From positions 62,001-126,000 of the forward strand of contig NZ_FRAV01000004.1 in assembly GCF_900142445.1 (NCBI RefSeq): a DNA stretch of 64,000 bases, given 5' to 3'. The notes under the pieces were generated by a model. That model was not told the DNA's origin. It saw only the letters and a program-made list of their open reading frames with translations, and did not search any database. This document shows, piece by piece, positions 1 to 8,358 of this stretch. Origin of the DNA: Chryseobacterium polytrichastri. Lineage in GTDB: Bacteria; Bacteroidota; Bacteroidia; Flavobacteriales; Weeksellaceae. The position numbers and the translations under genes were made by a program. Each line of letters starts with the position of its first letter. The stretch's first letter is position 1.

Positions 1-191
1 TTAAAGGCAAGACAGAGTATGATCAATATGTAAAAACGATTACCAATCTAGGCTACAAAAAAGCAGAAACCGGAAAAATTCCTGGTGGAGAAACATTTGT
101 TGACTATTTTAAAGATAAATCCCACGTAAGATTGGTCTCTCCAAAAGCCGGGCAAAAAAATGAACCGTATACTATTTTAGTTTTTAAGTAA
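1..191 (+). CDS. 3' end of an unidentified protein (partial)
   Basis: An open frame enters from the left edge (first full codon at base 3) and stops with TAA at 189-191, giving a 62-residue C-terminal tail. The tail is hydrophilic and lysine-rich and ends in a short beta-strand-like segment (YTILVFK). No motif identifies the family and the start lies outside the window. Its stop codon overlaps a TAAATTTG promoter box that probably serves the next gene. I do not recognise it; it is a real coding end judging by uninterrupted frame and composition. Confidence 0.55.
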   Translation, partial: KGKTEYDQYVKTITNLGYKKAETGKIPGGETFVDYFKDKSHVRLVSPKAGQKNEPYTILVFK

Positions 192-196
192 ATTTG
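189..196 (+). promoter_or_regulatory. -7 box (TAAATTTG) of the AraC-type gene
   Basis: TAAATTTG matches the Bacteroidota TAnnTTTG box and overlaps the stop codon of the upstream gene. Only five bases separate it from the ATG at 202, so transcription would start almost at the start codon, suggesting a leaderless mRNA. No clear -33 TTTG is visible at the usual distance. Confidence 0.4.
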
Positions 197-201
197 CTTT
201 A

Positions 202-954
202 ATGAGCAGTTTAATCTACCAATCCAGCCAGCCCGATCCTTCACTTCAAGATGTTGTCGAAAGCTTCTGGATGCTGGATAATCCGTCTGAAAGTAAAAAT
301 GTTATTCTTCTCCCCGACGGCAGGATTGATTTGATCTTTTCTCAATCTACAAAAGAACCTTTTCATATTGTGTTATTGGGAATTTGTACACATCCCGAAC
401 AAATCGTAATTGCTGAGAAAACTAAAATATTTGCCGTAAGTTTTAATTTACTGGCTGCAGAATATATTCTTCATACTTCAGTTTCAGAATTATTAAATGA
501 AGCGAAAAGTCTGCCCCTCGATTTCTGGAATTTTTCGGCCAATGACTTAAATGATTTTGAAAAGTTTTGTCAAAAAGCATCCGAAAAAATACAGCAAGAA
601 CTTCAGTCTCAAAAAATGGATGAAAGAAAAAGGAAGCTATTTGATTTGATTTATGCTGAAAAAGGCGCATTAACCGTAAAAGAACTTTCAGAAAAAGTGA
701 TTTGGAGCGAAAGACAGATCAACCGTTATTTTAATCAGCAATTTGGTATTTCATTAAAATCCTATTGTGGCATTCTCCGTTTCAGAGCTTCTTTCCAACA
801 TATTAAAGAAGGTAAATTATTTCCTGAGCAGAATTTTACGGATCAATCTCATTTCATCAAAGAGATCAAAAAATTGTCGGGATTTCTTCCGAAAGAACTC
901 AATCAAAATAAAAACGACCGATTTATACAATTTTCCCTTCTCCCTGAAAAGTAA
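202..954 (+). CDS. AraC-family transcriptional regulator
   Basis: A 250-residue protein with the layout of AraC/XylS regulators that have a short N-terminal sensor domain (DUF6597-like). The segment around residues 36-48 (LLPDGRIDLIF) is the typical sensor-domain signature, and a C-terminal double helix-turn-helix occupies roughly residues 150-240 (WSERQINRYF, FTDQSHFIKEIKKLSG). In this family the C-terminal domain binds DNA and the N-terminal part senses a ligand. The gene is followed within 30 bases by the flavin monooxygenase gene, whose promoter overlaps this gene's stop codon, so local control of that gene is plausible but inferred. The start fits the conserved N-terminus (SSLIYQSSQPDPSLQ). 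Confidence 0.85.
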   Translation: MSSLIYQSSQPDPSLQDVVESFWMLDNPSESKNVILLPDGRIDLIFSQSTKEPFHIVLLGICTHPEQIVIAEKTKIFAVSFNLLAAEYILHTSVSELLNEAKSLPLDFWNFSANDLNDFEKFCQKASEKIQQELQSQKMDERKRKLFDLIYAEKGALTVKELSEKVIWSERQINRYFNQQFGISLKSYCGILRFRASFQHIKEGKLFPEQNFTDQSHFIKEIKKLSGFLPKELNQNKNDRFIQFSLLPEK

Positions 955-959
955 TTTTG
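952..959 (+). promoter_or_regulatory. -7 box (TAATTTTG) of the FAD monooxygenase gene
   Basis: TAATTTTG fits TAnnTTTG and overlaps the stop codon of the AraC-type gene. Transcription would begin near base 965, so an ATG at 957 would lie inside the promoter. This favours translation starting at 978 or 981. Confidence 0.4.
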
Positions 960-977
960 CATCATAATATAAACGTT

Positions 978-2126
978 ATGATGATACAAGATAAAAAAAT
1001 AGCCATTGTTGGCGGTGGTCCCGGAGGATTGACTTTAGCAAGACTTTTACAGTTAAAAAATGCTGAGGTAAAAGTGTATGAAAGAGATATCAACAAAGAG
1101 GTTCGGGTGCAAGGAGCAACGTTGGATTTGCATGAAAAATCAGGTTTAGAAGCCCTTCGCAGAGCCGGATTAATGGATGGTTTCAAAGCACATTATCGTC
1201 CCGATGCCGGAAAATTAAAAGTAGTAGATAAAAATCTGAATATTTATTTAAACGAACATTCCGAGAAAAACTCTCATTCCGAGGACCGACCTGAAATTGA
1301 CAGAACTCCGCTTCGTAAGATATTATTAGAATCCTTACAACCTAATACCGTAGTTTGGGACAGTCATTTTATTTCTATGGAAAAGCATGGTGAGGGCTGG
1401 TTATTACATTTCAAAAATGGCACATCCTATTATGCAGATATCGTGATTGCTGCAGACGGAGCTAACTCTAAGATCCGTCCTTATATTACAGATATTCAGC
1501 CTATTTATTCCGGAGTAACGATGATTGAAGGCAATATTTATAATGCTGAGACTAATTCTCCAAAAATTTGGAAACTCGTTGAGGGCGGTAAAATTTTCGC
1601 TTTGGATAATGAACAGACCTTATTGTTCAGCACAAAAGAAGATGGAACCTTGACTTTCTACACAGGCTGTAACACTGACGAACATTGGGTAAAAGATTCC
1701 GGAATTGATTTCACTCAAAAACAACAGGTTACTGATTGGTTCAAAAAAGAATACAGTTCGTGGAATGAAATCTGGCAGGAATTATTTGAGAGTGATGAAA
1801 TTTCAATCATTCCTCGTCCGCAATACCATTATCCACTCGATCAAAAATGGGAACCTCTTGCTAATCTCACCCTACTTGGCGATGCTGCTCACCGAATGCC
1901 ACCGTATGCAGGAGAAGGTGTGAATATGGCTATGCAAGATGCTTACGAGCTGGCTGAAAGCTTAACAAATGATGAATTTAAAGATATAAAAACTGCCATT
2001 TCATCTTATGAAAATAAGATGCTGGAAAGAGCTTCCGAGATAACAAGACTGACCTTAGAAAATACAGTGTTGATGCATTCTGAAAATGCGATTGAAAATC
2101 TTATGAAGGTATTTAATGGAGAATAA
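978..2126 (+). CDS. FAD-dependent monooxygenase, Tet(X)-like
   Basis: About 382 residues of a class A flavoprotein monooxygenase. The N-terminal dinucleotide-binding motif is IAIVGGGPGGLTLARLL, followed by a YERD strand end, and the second FAD motif LTLLGDAAHRMPPYAGEGVN lies near residue 300. Family members use NAD(P)H and O2 to hydroxylate aromatic or polyketide substrates. The overall layout, including TLDLH after the first motif and the D(R)PEIDR segment, is closest to Tet(X) tetracycline-inactivating enzymes, but activity cannot be inferred from this alone. I chose the ATG at 978 (or 981) over 957 because the latter lies within the predicted promoter and precedes the FAD motif by an unusually long tail. 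The gene sits directly behind an AraC regulator. Confidence 0.85.
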   Translation: MMIQDKKIAIVGGGPGGLTLARLLQLKNAEVKVYERDINKEVRVQGATLDLHEKSGLEALRRAGLMDGFKAHYRPDAGKLKVVDKNLNIYLNEHSEKNSHSEDRPEIDRTPLRKILLESLQPNTVVWDSHFISMEKHGEGWLLHFKNGTSYYADIVIAADGANSKIRPYITDIQPIYSGVTMIEGNIYNAETNSPKIWKLVEGGKIFALDNEQTLLFSTKEDGTLTFYTGCNTDEHWVKDSGIDFTQKQQVTDWFKKEYSSWNEIWQELFESDEISIIPRPQYHYPLDQKWEPLANLTLLGDAAHRMPPYAGEGVNMAMQDAYELAESLTNDEFKDIKTAISSYENKMLERASEITRLTLENTVLMHSENAIENLMKVFNGE

Positions 2127-2192
2127 TCCATAGACTATCATAAAGCCCAACTGTAGATAATTCTTAGAAATTAATAGGCCATCTATATCTTT

Positions 2193-2240
2193 ACAAATAG
2201 CGGAATGAATTTTTACTTTCATTTCGCTATTTGTATTTAT
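2193..2240 (+). terminator. Rho-independent terminator after the monooxygenase
   Basis: A long stem pairs ACAAATAGCGGAATGAA (2193-2209) with TTCATTTCGCTATTTGT (2218-2234) with one G-T wobble. A T-rich stretch follows. It lies about 70 bases after the monooxygenase stop. Confidence 0.75.
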
Positions 2241-2296
2241 TTTTTCAACAAATCATGTTAAATTGAATTAACTTTAATACCAATACATCGAATGAT

Positions 2297-3589
2297 ATGA
2301 AAAAGATTATTTCTGATTTCTTAGATCTGCATATTGGGGAAGAAGAACCTAAATTGGTGTTAGACCATGTTACTCAAAATGTTTCTTTTCGGGGTTCTAA
2401 TCTATGGATCTTAGCTTGTGCCATATTAATAGCTTCCGTGGGTCTGAATGTAAATTCTACCCCCGTAATTATTGGGGCGATGCTTATTTCTCCTTTGATG
2501 GGTCCTATTGTAGGAGCTGGTTTTGCATTAGCCACCTATAATTTCAGTCTATTAAAAAAATCCATGAAAAATCTTTTAATAGCAACCATTGTAAGCTTAG
2601 CCGTTTCTATTTTATACTTTTATTTAAGCCCTTTTAAAGAAGCACAATCAGAATTATTGGCAAGAACTTCACCCAATATTTATGATGTTCTCATTGCATT
2701 TTTCGGAGGAATTGTGGGTGCTGTTTCCATAACAAGAGTTGAAAAAGGAAATCCTATTCCGGGAGTGGCTATCGCGACCGCATTAATGCCACCACTCTGC
2801 ACGGCAGGATTTGGAATTGCCACAGGAAATTTTTCTTTCTTCTTGGGAGCATTTTATCTCTATACAATTAATTGTTTCTTCATTTGTATTGCCACTTTTT
2901 TTGTAATTAAGTTTCTGCAATATCAGCCCGTTCTCCTCACCAATAAAATCTATGAAAAGAGAATCCGATACGGCATCACCGTGCTTATTATTCTGATGAT
3001 TATCCCAAGTTTTTATTTGGCTTATAATTTATTGAACGAAAGACGATATAATCAAAATGTAGAAAACTTCATTAATGATGAATTTAATAACAATGGCTAT
3101 GTTATTATTTACAAGAAAATTAATTATACTGCCAATCCAAAATCGATTGAGCTAGCCTTCCTTTCTAAAAAATTTGACAGCCTTGAAATAAAAAATCTGA
3201 ATCAAACGCTAACAAAATTTGGGATCAATAATACCAATTTAATTATCAAACAAAATACAACCGATCTGAAAAGTGAAATCCTCAATGAAATTAATTCTCA
3301 AAAAAATACGGTTAGTGAAAAAGACATTCAAATCAATGTATTAAAAGAAGAATTAAGTAAATACAAAATGGATAATCCTGAGCTTGTAAAAGAAATAGGA
3401 ATTTTATTCCCCGAAGTACAGGAAATCTCATTAGGAAAACTGCAAACATTCTATAAACCAGATTCTACAGGAGTTCAAACAGCTTTCATCTATGAATCTC
3501 ACACTAAAATTGATGAAGAAAAACTAAAGGAATGGCTGGAAAACAAGTTGAAAATCAATAATATTATTGTTATAAAGACTAAAAAATAG
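2297..3589 (+). CDS. DUF389 multipass membrane protein (TIGR00341-like)
   Basis: A 430-residue inner-membrane protein. Residues about 35-245 hold six or so hydrophobic helices with the DUF389 signatures NSTPVIIGAMLISPLMGPI and TALMPPLCTAGFGIA. The remaining C-terminal half (from about residue 250) is soluble and lysine-rich, with a coiled-coil-like stretch near residues 330-360. DUF389 proteins are widespread but of unknown function. The extended soluble C-terminus is a feature of the Bacteroidota members. It stands alone between a terminator and the HD-domain gene, so context gives no further clue. Confidence 0.85.
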   Translation: MKKIISDFLDLHIGEEEPKLVLDHVTQNVSFRGSNLWILACAILIASVGLNVNSTPVIIGAMLISPLMGPIVGAGFALATYNFSLLKKSMKNLLIATIVSLAVSILYFYLSPFKEAQSELLARTSPNIYDVLIAFFGGIVGAVSITRVEKGNPIPGVAIATALMPPLCTAGFGIATGNFSFFLGAFYLYTINCFFICIATFFVIKFLQYQPVLLTNKIYEKRIRYGITVLIILMIIPSFYLAYNLLNERRYNQNVENFINDEFNNNGYVIIYKKINYTANPKSIELAFLSKKFDSLEIKNLNQTLTKFGINNTNLIIKQNTTDLKSEILNEINSQKNTVSEKDIQINVLKEELSKYKMDNPELVKEIGILFPEVQEISLGKLQTFYKPDSTGVQTAFIYESHTKIDEEKLKEWLENKLKINNIIVIKTKK

Positions 3590-3747
3590 AAGCAGGGCAT
3601 TGAAATCCAGATAGAAATATTTTCTTTATTTTTAGCAGGAATTACTTCAAAATATTTACCCTAACAAAATTTAATATCAGAAATACTACAATCGGATTTC
3701 GAAAGACGTTTTGATCAATAGTAATTTAAAATCATTAATTTTAAAAC

Positions 3748-4281
3748 ATGAGCATTCAGGATATTTATCAGACAACAATACAATTTGCAGCGCAGAAACA
3801 CACAGATCAAAACCAAACCATTCCGGGAACCAATCTCCCTTACATTGTGCATTTGAGCAATGTTGCCATGGAAATCTTACTGGCTTCCGAACGAACAGAA
3901 AATTTTGATGGTGAATTTGCGATTCAGCTCGCTTTGCTTCATGATGTGCTGGAAGATACTCCAACCCCTTACGAGGAACTTGAAAAAACGTTTAGTAAAT
4001 CTGTTGCAGAAGGCGTTTTAGCATTAACCAAAAATGCAGATTTGGAAAAGGATGAAAAAATGATGGATAGCTTAAACCGCATCAAAAAACTTCCCAAAGA
4101 AGTTTGGGCCGTAAAATTAGCCGATAGAATTACCAACCTTCAACCACCACCCGCTCATTGGTCTGAAGAAAAGATTAAAAAATATAAATTGGAAGCCGAG
4201 ATCATCCGCCATGAACTGAGAGGAGGAAATGAATATCTGGAAAAAAGATTGGAACAAAAAATTCAAGAATACAATCAATAA
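3748..4281 (+). CDS. HD-domain protein, small RSH-like (alarmone hydrolase type)
   Basis: A 177-residue single-domain HD protein. The metal-binding pattern is visible as YIVHLSNVA (His near residue 30) and LLHDVLEDTPTPYEEL (HD near residues 65-66 with the ED pair found in RelA/SpoT hydrolase domains), followed by VKLADRITNLQ. These are the hallmarks of small alarmone hydrolases (MESH1-like), which remove pyrophosphate from (p)ppGpp. No synthetase or TGS domain is present. The last base precedes the next gene's ATG by one base, so the two are probably co-translated. The specific substrate is inference. Confidence 0.75.
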   Translation: MSIQDIYQTTIQFAAQKHTDQNQTIPGTNLPYIVHLSNVAMEILLASERTENFDGEFAIQLALLHDVLEDTPTPYEELEKTFSKSVAEGVLALTKNADLEKDEKMMDSLNRIKKLPKEVWAVKLADRITNLQPPPAHWSEEKIKKYKLEAEIIRHELRGGNEYLEKRLEQKIQEYNQ

Positions 4282-4282
4282 G

Positions 4283-4840
4283 ATGACAGCAACTTTTTTC
4301 GAGATTCAGGAAAAATTCAGAGAATGGCTGGAGAAAAACCATTCCACAGAAAAAGAATTGTTAGTGGGTTTCTATAAAGTAGGCAGTAAAAAGCCAACAA
4401 TGAGCTGGTCGGAATCCGTAGATCAGGCTTTGTGTTTCGGTTGGATAGACGGCGTGAGAAAATCTATTGATGAAGAAAGCTACTCTATTCGTTTTACGCC
4501 AAGAAAATCAACGAGCATTTGGAGTGCCATCAACATCAAAAAAGTAGAAGACTTAACCAAAGCAGGATTAATGAAACCCGAAGGTTTAAAAGCATTTGAG
4601 CTAAGAAAAGAAGAAAAATCTGCCATTTATTCTCACGAAACAGAAGTTGCAACGCTCGATCCCATTTATGAAAAACAATTTAAAGCCCATCAAAAAGCCT
4701 GGGAATTTTTCAATAATCAGGCGCCGTCTTATAAAAAAGTAATGCTTCATTGGATCATGAGTGCCAAGCAGGAAAAGACGAGAATTTCAAGGTTGGAGAA
4801 AACGATCAAGGAGAGTGAATTAGGAAAAAGAATACAATAA
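4283..4840 (+). CDS. YdeI/OmpD-associated family protein
   Basis: About 185 residues of the YdeI family: an N-terminal region with REWLEKNHSTEKELLVGFYK, the conserved ESVDQALCFGWIDGVRK segment near residues 40-57, and the RFTPRKSTSIWSAINI motif. A basic, helical C-terminus (KEKTRISRLEKTIK-like) follows. The function of this family is not established. The ATG at 4283 begins two bases after the upstream HD gene's stop. An ATG at 4229 in the same frame would overlap that gene by 53 bases and add an unconserved lysine-rich leader, so it is rejected. Confidence 0.8.
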   Translation: MTATFFEIQEKFREWLEKNHSTEKELLVGFYKVGSKKPTMSWSESVDQALCFGWIDGVRKSIDEESYSIRFTPRKSTSIWSAINIKKVEDLTKAGLMKPEGLKAFELRKEEKSAIYSHETEVATLDPIYEKQFKAHQKAWEFFNNQAPSYKKVMLHWIMSAKQEKTRISRLEKTIKESELGKRIQ

Positions 4841-4999
4841 AAATGGTGTCAAAATACCCAATCAATACAAGTAAAAATCCCTAATAGCCGTATTTTCTAT
4901 TGAAAGATTTATAAATATTGTCATAACTTTGAAGTCGATTACAGTAATTATTTATCATTACAAATCATTAATTTAAACTTAAAAGAAGATAAAACAGGT

Positions 5000-5398
5000 A
5001 TGGATACGCAAATATTAGATTTTTGGATAGGAAATTTTAGCACTGAAGAAGATTTTGAAGAGTTCGTGAATGAAGATGAAGAATTTTATGTGGAAGAAGA
5101 ATCTGATGAAACCCATAATTCAAAATTTGCAGAATCTCAGGATACGATCTGGTTGGATTATGATTTTGTAGAATATGGTTTTGACGACACCAATAATAAC
5201 ATCTATGATAAATTTTCAGAATATTCTTTTGCAGATCAATGGCTTCCGACTTTGGTAAGCAGAATCAATGAGCTTAAAATTAAGGCTGATATCAATTCTT
5301 TAATCTTCCTAAACAGCGGACAAATCGCAAAACCCGTTTCTGTGGAAGATGAAATGTTTAGCTTGGTTTACCTTGGGAAAATTGAGTTTGCGGTTTAG
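5000..5398 (+). CDS. Imm22-like candidate immunity protein
   Basis: A 132-residue, very acidic protein. The N-terminal pattern FWIGNFSTEEDFEEFV and the downstream LDYDFVEYGFDD resemble the Imm22 family, which are predicted immunity proteins of polymorphic-toxin and contact-dependent systems. The high acid content suits neutralising a basic nuclease-type toxin. No cognate toxin gene lies next to it, so it may be an orphan immunity gene. A family search would settle the assignment; I recognise the pattern but not with certainty. Confidence 0.55.
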   Translation: MDTQILDFWIGNFSTEEDFEEFVNEDEEFYVEEESDETHNSKFAESQDTIWLDYDFVEYGFDDTNNNIYDKFSEYSFADQWLPTLVSRINELKIKADINSLIFLNSGQIAKPVSVEDEMFSLVYLGKIEFAV

Positions 5399-5490
5399 AA
5401 TATTTAGTAAAGAATATATAAGCTGATCATTAAATTAGACAAGATAATTTTTTATTAAAAGTTTTAATTAATCTTGGACAAACATTAAAA

Positions 5491-6240
5491 ATGAACGACG
5501 ACTTAAAAAATCAAATTAAGCTGCATTCCGCAGGAGCCACGGTTAGACATTGGTCAGTATTCGAACATTTGAAAAGTCATAGAAATGATTTTAAGCTTGA
5601 TCAAGAGTTTATCAATAAATGGGTACTTCCTTTTTATATGAAGATAAGGAGTATCAATGATACTTCTTGGATTGAAAAAATAAAACAACTTAAAGATGAA
5701 ATAACCGAGGAGGTAACATTAACACTTCTTGGAGATTTTAATTGGAGAGCAAGATTGGTAGGTGCTTATTTATCTGCAGTTAAAAATTATGAAAGCCAGA
5801 TAGATATTATTGGAATTCACTTGTTAAAAAGTGAAGTATGCTATGTGGGTGACCTCTATTCTCTTGTTTTCACTTTTTATAATCAACCAAAAACCATTGA
5901 ATATCTTAATCAATACCTCCACTATTACCTACAAAAACCTGAACTTTATTTCGATCAGGATAGTATTTTAGAAAGTATTATTTATCTTGATAAAATTAAT
6001 AATACTAATAATTTTTTTAAACATTTAGAAAGTTGGAAAAAGATGAATGAAAGTAGAAATGAACTTTCTAAAATAAGAAATATTCAGGTTGCTAAAATAT
6101 TAGAAGAACATGAAGGCAAAGAGAAATCTGAAGAATATATTAAAGCAATGAACACTTTTATTCCGAATCATGATTTAAATATTCAGTATATTTCAAGACA
6201 AATAGAAATCTTAAAAGAACTTAGAGAATATTGCAAATAA
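5491..6240 (+). CDS. DUF6000-like protein of unknown function
   Basis: A 249-residue soluble protein, mostly helical by composition. The central LTLLGDFNWRARLVGAYLSA segment and the following HLLKSEVCYVGDLYSL pattern resemble the DUF6000 family, whose function is unknown. It has no signal peptide or membrane helix. It follows the Imm22-like gene by about 90 bases and precedes a small membrane-protein gene, forming a run of accessory-looking genes on the plus strand. Similar proteins are often found near polymorphic toxins, but that link is only suggestive here. Confidence 0.5.
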   Translation: MNDDLKNQIKLHSAGATVRHWSVFEHLKSHRNDFKLDQEFINKWVLPFYMKIRSINDTSWIEKIKQLKDEITEEVTLTLLGDFNWRARLVGAYLSAVKNYESQIDIIGIHLLKSEVCYVGDLYSLVFTFYNQPKTIEYLNQYLHYYLQKPELYFDQDSILESIIYLDKINNTNNFFKHLESWKKMNESRNELSKIRNIQVAKILEEHEGKEKSEEYIKAMNTFIPNHDLNIQYISRQIEILKELREYCK

Positions 6241-6269
6241 AAAGATAACCACAACACTTGAGAAAAATA

Positions 6270-6731
6270 ATGCATCTCATAAAATCCCACATTCTTTCAT
6301 TTTTACAGAAGAATGGAATTGCATTTATCGTTTTGTTGACAGCAACATTTGTACAGTTATATTGGGCAATGGGAATACTTTCAGATCATACTTCGAGTAG
6401 TTGCTTAGAGTGTAGTTTTTTTGAAGATGCATTGCTGATGTCATTGTTGACAGGCTTTTTCTTTTCTATCCTATTTTCAATATTTTCATTACTTAAAAAC
6501 ATATACCTTAAAGCAATTATAGAATTGATTCTTCTCGTTACCGTATGGCTATTCTGGAACTATACTATTTTTGTAGAAAGGGAATCTTCATGGAGTACCT
6601 ATTTGTTTAATGAAGAATTATATTACACCATTTCGCTGTCAGTTTTTCCTGTTATGAGTCTGGGTTGTACCTCTATTATCTTATTACATTATAAGGAAAT
6701 AAAGATTAAATTTGTACAAACTACAAAATAA
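6270..6731 (+). CDS. Small multipass membrane protein, unknown
   Basis: About 153 residues with four predicted hydrophobic helices (around residues 12-32, 50-72, 78-97 and 122-142). A short cysteine-containing loop (SSSCLECSFFED) lies between helices one and two. I do not recognise a family. The ATG at 6270 was preferred to an upstream TTG at 6258. It ends six bases before the next gene, so the two are likely co-transcribed. The Cys-x2-Cys in the loop could bind metal or form a disulfide, but nothing shows that. Confidence 0.55.
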   Translation: MHLIKSHILSFLQKNGIAFIVLLTATFVQLYWAMGILSDHTSSSCLECSFFEDALLMSLLTGFFFSILFSIFSLLKNIYLKAIIELILLVTVWLFWNYTIFVERESSWSTYLFNEELYYTISLSVFPVMSLGCTSIILLHYKEIKIKFVQTTK

Positions 6732-6736
6732 TATCC

Positions 6737-7483
6737 TTGAAAAAACTCATTCTAATTCTGGTTGCATTCCTCTCTATAATTCACTCTTGCCACAAGAACG
6801 AAAAAACAGCAACACCGCAAAAAACAGATACACTCGCCAAGAAAAACATCGATACAACTGTTACAAAAAATCAGGAGACCGAACAGTTATCCGGATTTCC
6901 AAAAACAGGAAAAAAAGCATCCGATTTTGTTTCGAATACGTACGAAATACAATACGAAGCAGAAGGTGATCTGAATAATGACGGACTTTCAGATAGGGCT
7001 TTGGTATTGAGAGAAAAAGCAGATACTTTGGCGGATCGAACCGTTTTAGTGATTTTAAAAAATCCAGATAAAACGTATCGTTTAGATACAACCTCCGACA
7101 CCGTTTTTCCTGCAGAATATACGGGAGATCATTACAAAATTTATGACACCGAAGACATCAGTATTGAAAAAGGTGAATTAAATATCAACTTATACGCAAC
7201 TGGCCCGAACGGAAATCTTTTCAGTAAATTCAAATATATAAACAGTGATTTGATCCTTACCTATATTGAAACTTACAACATGGGAGCAGGCAGTCATCAA
7301 GGGCTTTATTACGAGGTATTAAAAGGAAAACTGACTCAAGAAGTAACCAATACCATGGAAGAAGAAATGCCTTCAAAATCAAAAACATTTAACCTTAAAA
7401 AGCAGAGGTTTTTATTTAAAAATGTCGATCCAGAAACTGTGATTAGAGATGCTTATAATAAGATTGATTCCAAAGATTGGTAA
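6737..7483 (+). CDS. Predicted lipoprotein, unknown function
   Basis: A 248-residue protein starting at a TTG codon (6737). The first 18 residues form a signal peptide ending in a lipobox-like LSIIHSC, so Cys18 is the probable lipidation site. A Lys/Thr-rich linker follows. The mature part contains a YEAEGDLNNDGLSDRALVL segment, an EF-hand-like DxNxDGxxD loop seen in many secreted Bacteroidota proteins of unknown role. No catalytic motif is seen. It follows the membrane-protein gene by five bases, suggesting an operon. Confidence 0.65.
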   Translation: MKKLILILVAFLSIIHSCHKNEKTATPQKTDTLAKKNIDTTVTKNQETEQLSGFPKTGKKASDFVSNTYEIQYEAEGDLNNDGLSDRALVLREKADTLADRTVLVILKNPDKTYRLDTTSDTVFPAEYTGDHYKIYDTEDISIEKGELNINLYATGPNGNLFSKFKYINSDLILTYIETYNMGAGSHQGLYYEVLKGKLTQEVTNTMEEEMPSKSKTFNLKKQRFLFKNVDPETVIRDAYNKIDSKDW

Positions 7484-7514
7484 TTTTTAAGTCATTAAAA
7501 TAAGCCCGAATTCT

Positions 7515-7522
7515 TATCTTTG
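7515..7522 (+). promoter_or_regulatory. -7 box (TATCTTTG) of the LysE-type gene
   Basis: TATCTTTG matches TAnnTTTG and lies 26 bases upstream of the ATG at 7549. No convincing -33 box is seen. Confidence 0.5.
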
Positions 7523-7548
7523 TACCGCAAAATATTGGTAATAAAATT

Positions 7549-8184
7549 ATGATTCCTATTCACGACCTTTTCTTTTTTGCTTTGGCAGCCTTTGTCTTGG
7601 TCATCAGCCCAGGACCAAACATGATCTATTTAATCTCCCGATCTATAACACAAGGAAAAAAGGCGGGCTTAACCTCTCTTGCTGGTGTGGTTTGTGGTTT
7701 TTTATTCCATATTGTGATGGTCTCTTTTGGTCTTACAGCAGTATTATTTGCTGTGCCTTATGCGTACATCGTTTTAAAGACACTGGGAACAATATATCTT
7801 TTATACCTAGCTTATCAGGCCATTAAGCCCAACAGTAAAAATATTTTTGAGGTTGATCAAAACATTTCGATAGACAAACCTGCAAAATTATTTACAGTCG
7901 GTTTCTTTACCAATGTCCTCAATCCCAAAGTTGCCGTTTTCTATTTATCGTTTTTCCCACAGTTTATAAAACCTGAATACGGCTCCATTTTTACACAAAG
8001 TCTAGAGCTTGGAATCATACAGACATTCATAAGTTTTACCATCAACTTTATCATCGTATTAACCGCAGCCAAAATAGCTTTATTCTTCGCTAAGAACCCA
8101 ATATGGATCAAGGTACAAAAATGGTTTATGGCAAGTGTGTTGGTTTTCCTTGCGGTGAAAATGGCGATTTCGAAAGCGAAGTAG
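7549..8184 (+). CDS. LysE/RhtB-family exporter
   Basis: A 211-residue membrane protein with about six helices. The N-terminal signature VISPGPNMIYLISRSITQGKK is characteristic of the LysE/RhtB superfamily, followed by GVVCGFLFHIV and, mid-protein, FFTNVLNPKVAVFYLSFFPQF. These proteins export amino acids such as lysine, threonine or homoserine lactone-like compounds from the cytoplasm. Length matches the family. The exact substrate cannot be read from sequence. It is a single gene with its own promoter, and its 3' side runs into intergenic repeats. Confidence 0.9.
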   Translation: MIPIHDLFFFALAAFVLVISPGPNMIYLISRSITQGKKAGLTSLAGVVCGFLFHIVMVSFGLTAVLFAVPYAYIVLKTLGTIYLLYLAYQAIKPNSKNIFEVDQNISIDKPAKLFTVGFFTNVLNPKVAVFYLSFFPQFIKPEYGSIFTQSLELGIIQTFISFTINFIIVLTAAKIALFFAKNPIWIKVQKWFMASVLVFLAVKMAISKAK

Positions 8185-8228
8185 AAATATTTTTTTTCGA
8201 TTTCCTAAGAATTTTCATATATTATAAA

Positions 8229-8328
8229 AGATGCTTCGACTTCGCTCAGCATGACAACGCTAAAAATAAACTGCTATAATTATGCAGTTAGTATTAGAAA
8301 TGTCATGCTGAGCGGAGCCGAAGCATCT
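8229..8328. repeat. Paired inverted 28-bp repeat (REP-like)
   Basis: Two 28-base arms (8229-8256 and 8301-8328) are inverted copies differing at two positions, sharing cores such as CTTCG and GCTCAGCATGACA. They face each other across 44 bases of AT-rich DNA. The motif resembles REP-like palindromes scattered through Bacteroidota intergenic regions. A folded transcript could also act as a terminator for the LysE-type gene. Confidence 0.7.
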
Positions 8329-8358
8329 GTATAAAATTTATATCCTTTTAATTGTCAC

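Noticed and set aside
957-977. ATG at 957 as start of the FAD monooxygenase
   Set aside because: It lies inside the TAATTTTG promoter box and gives an unconserved leader; 978/981 is better placed.
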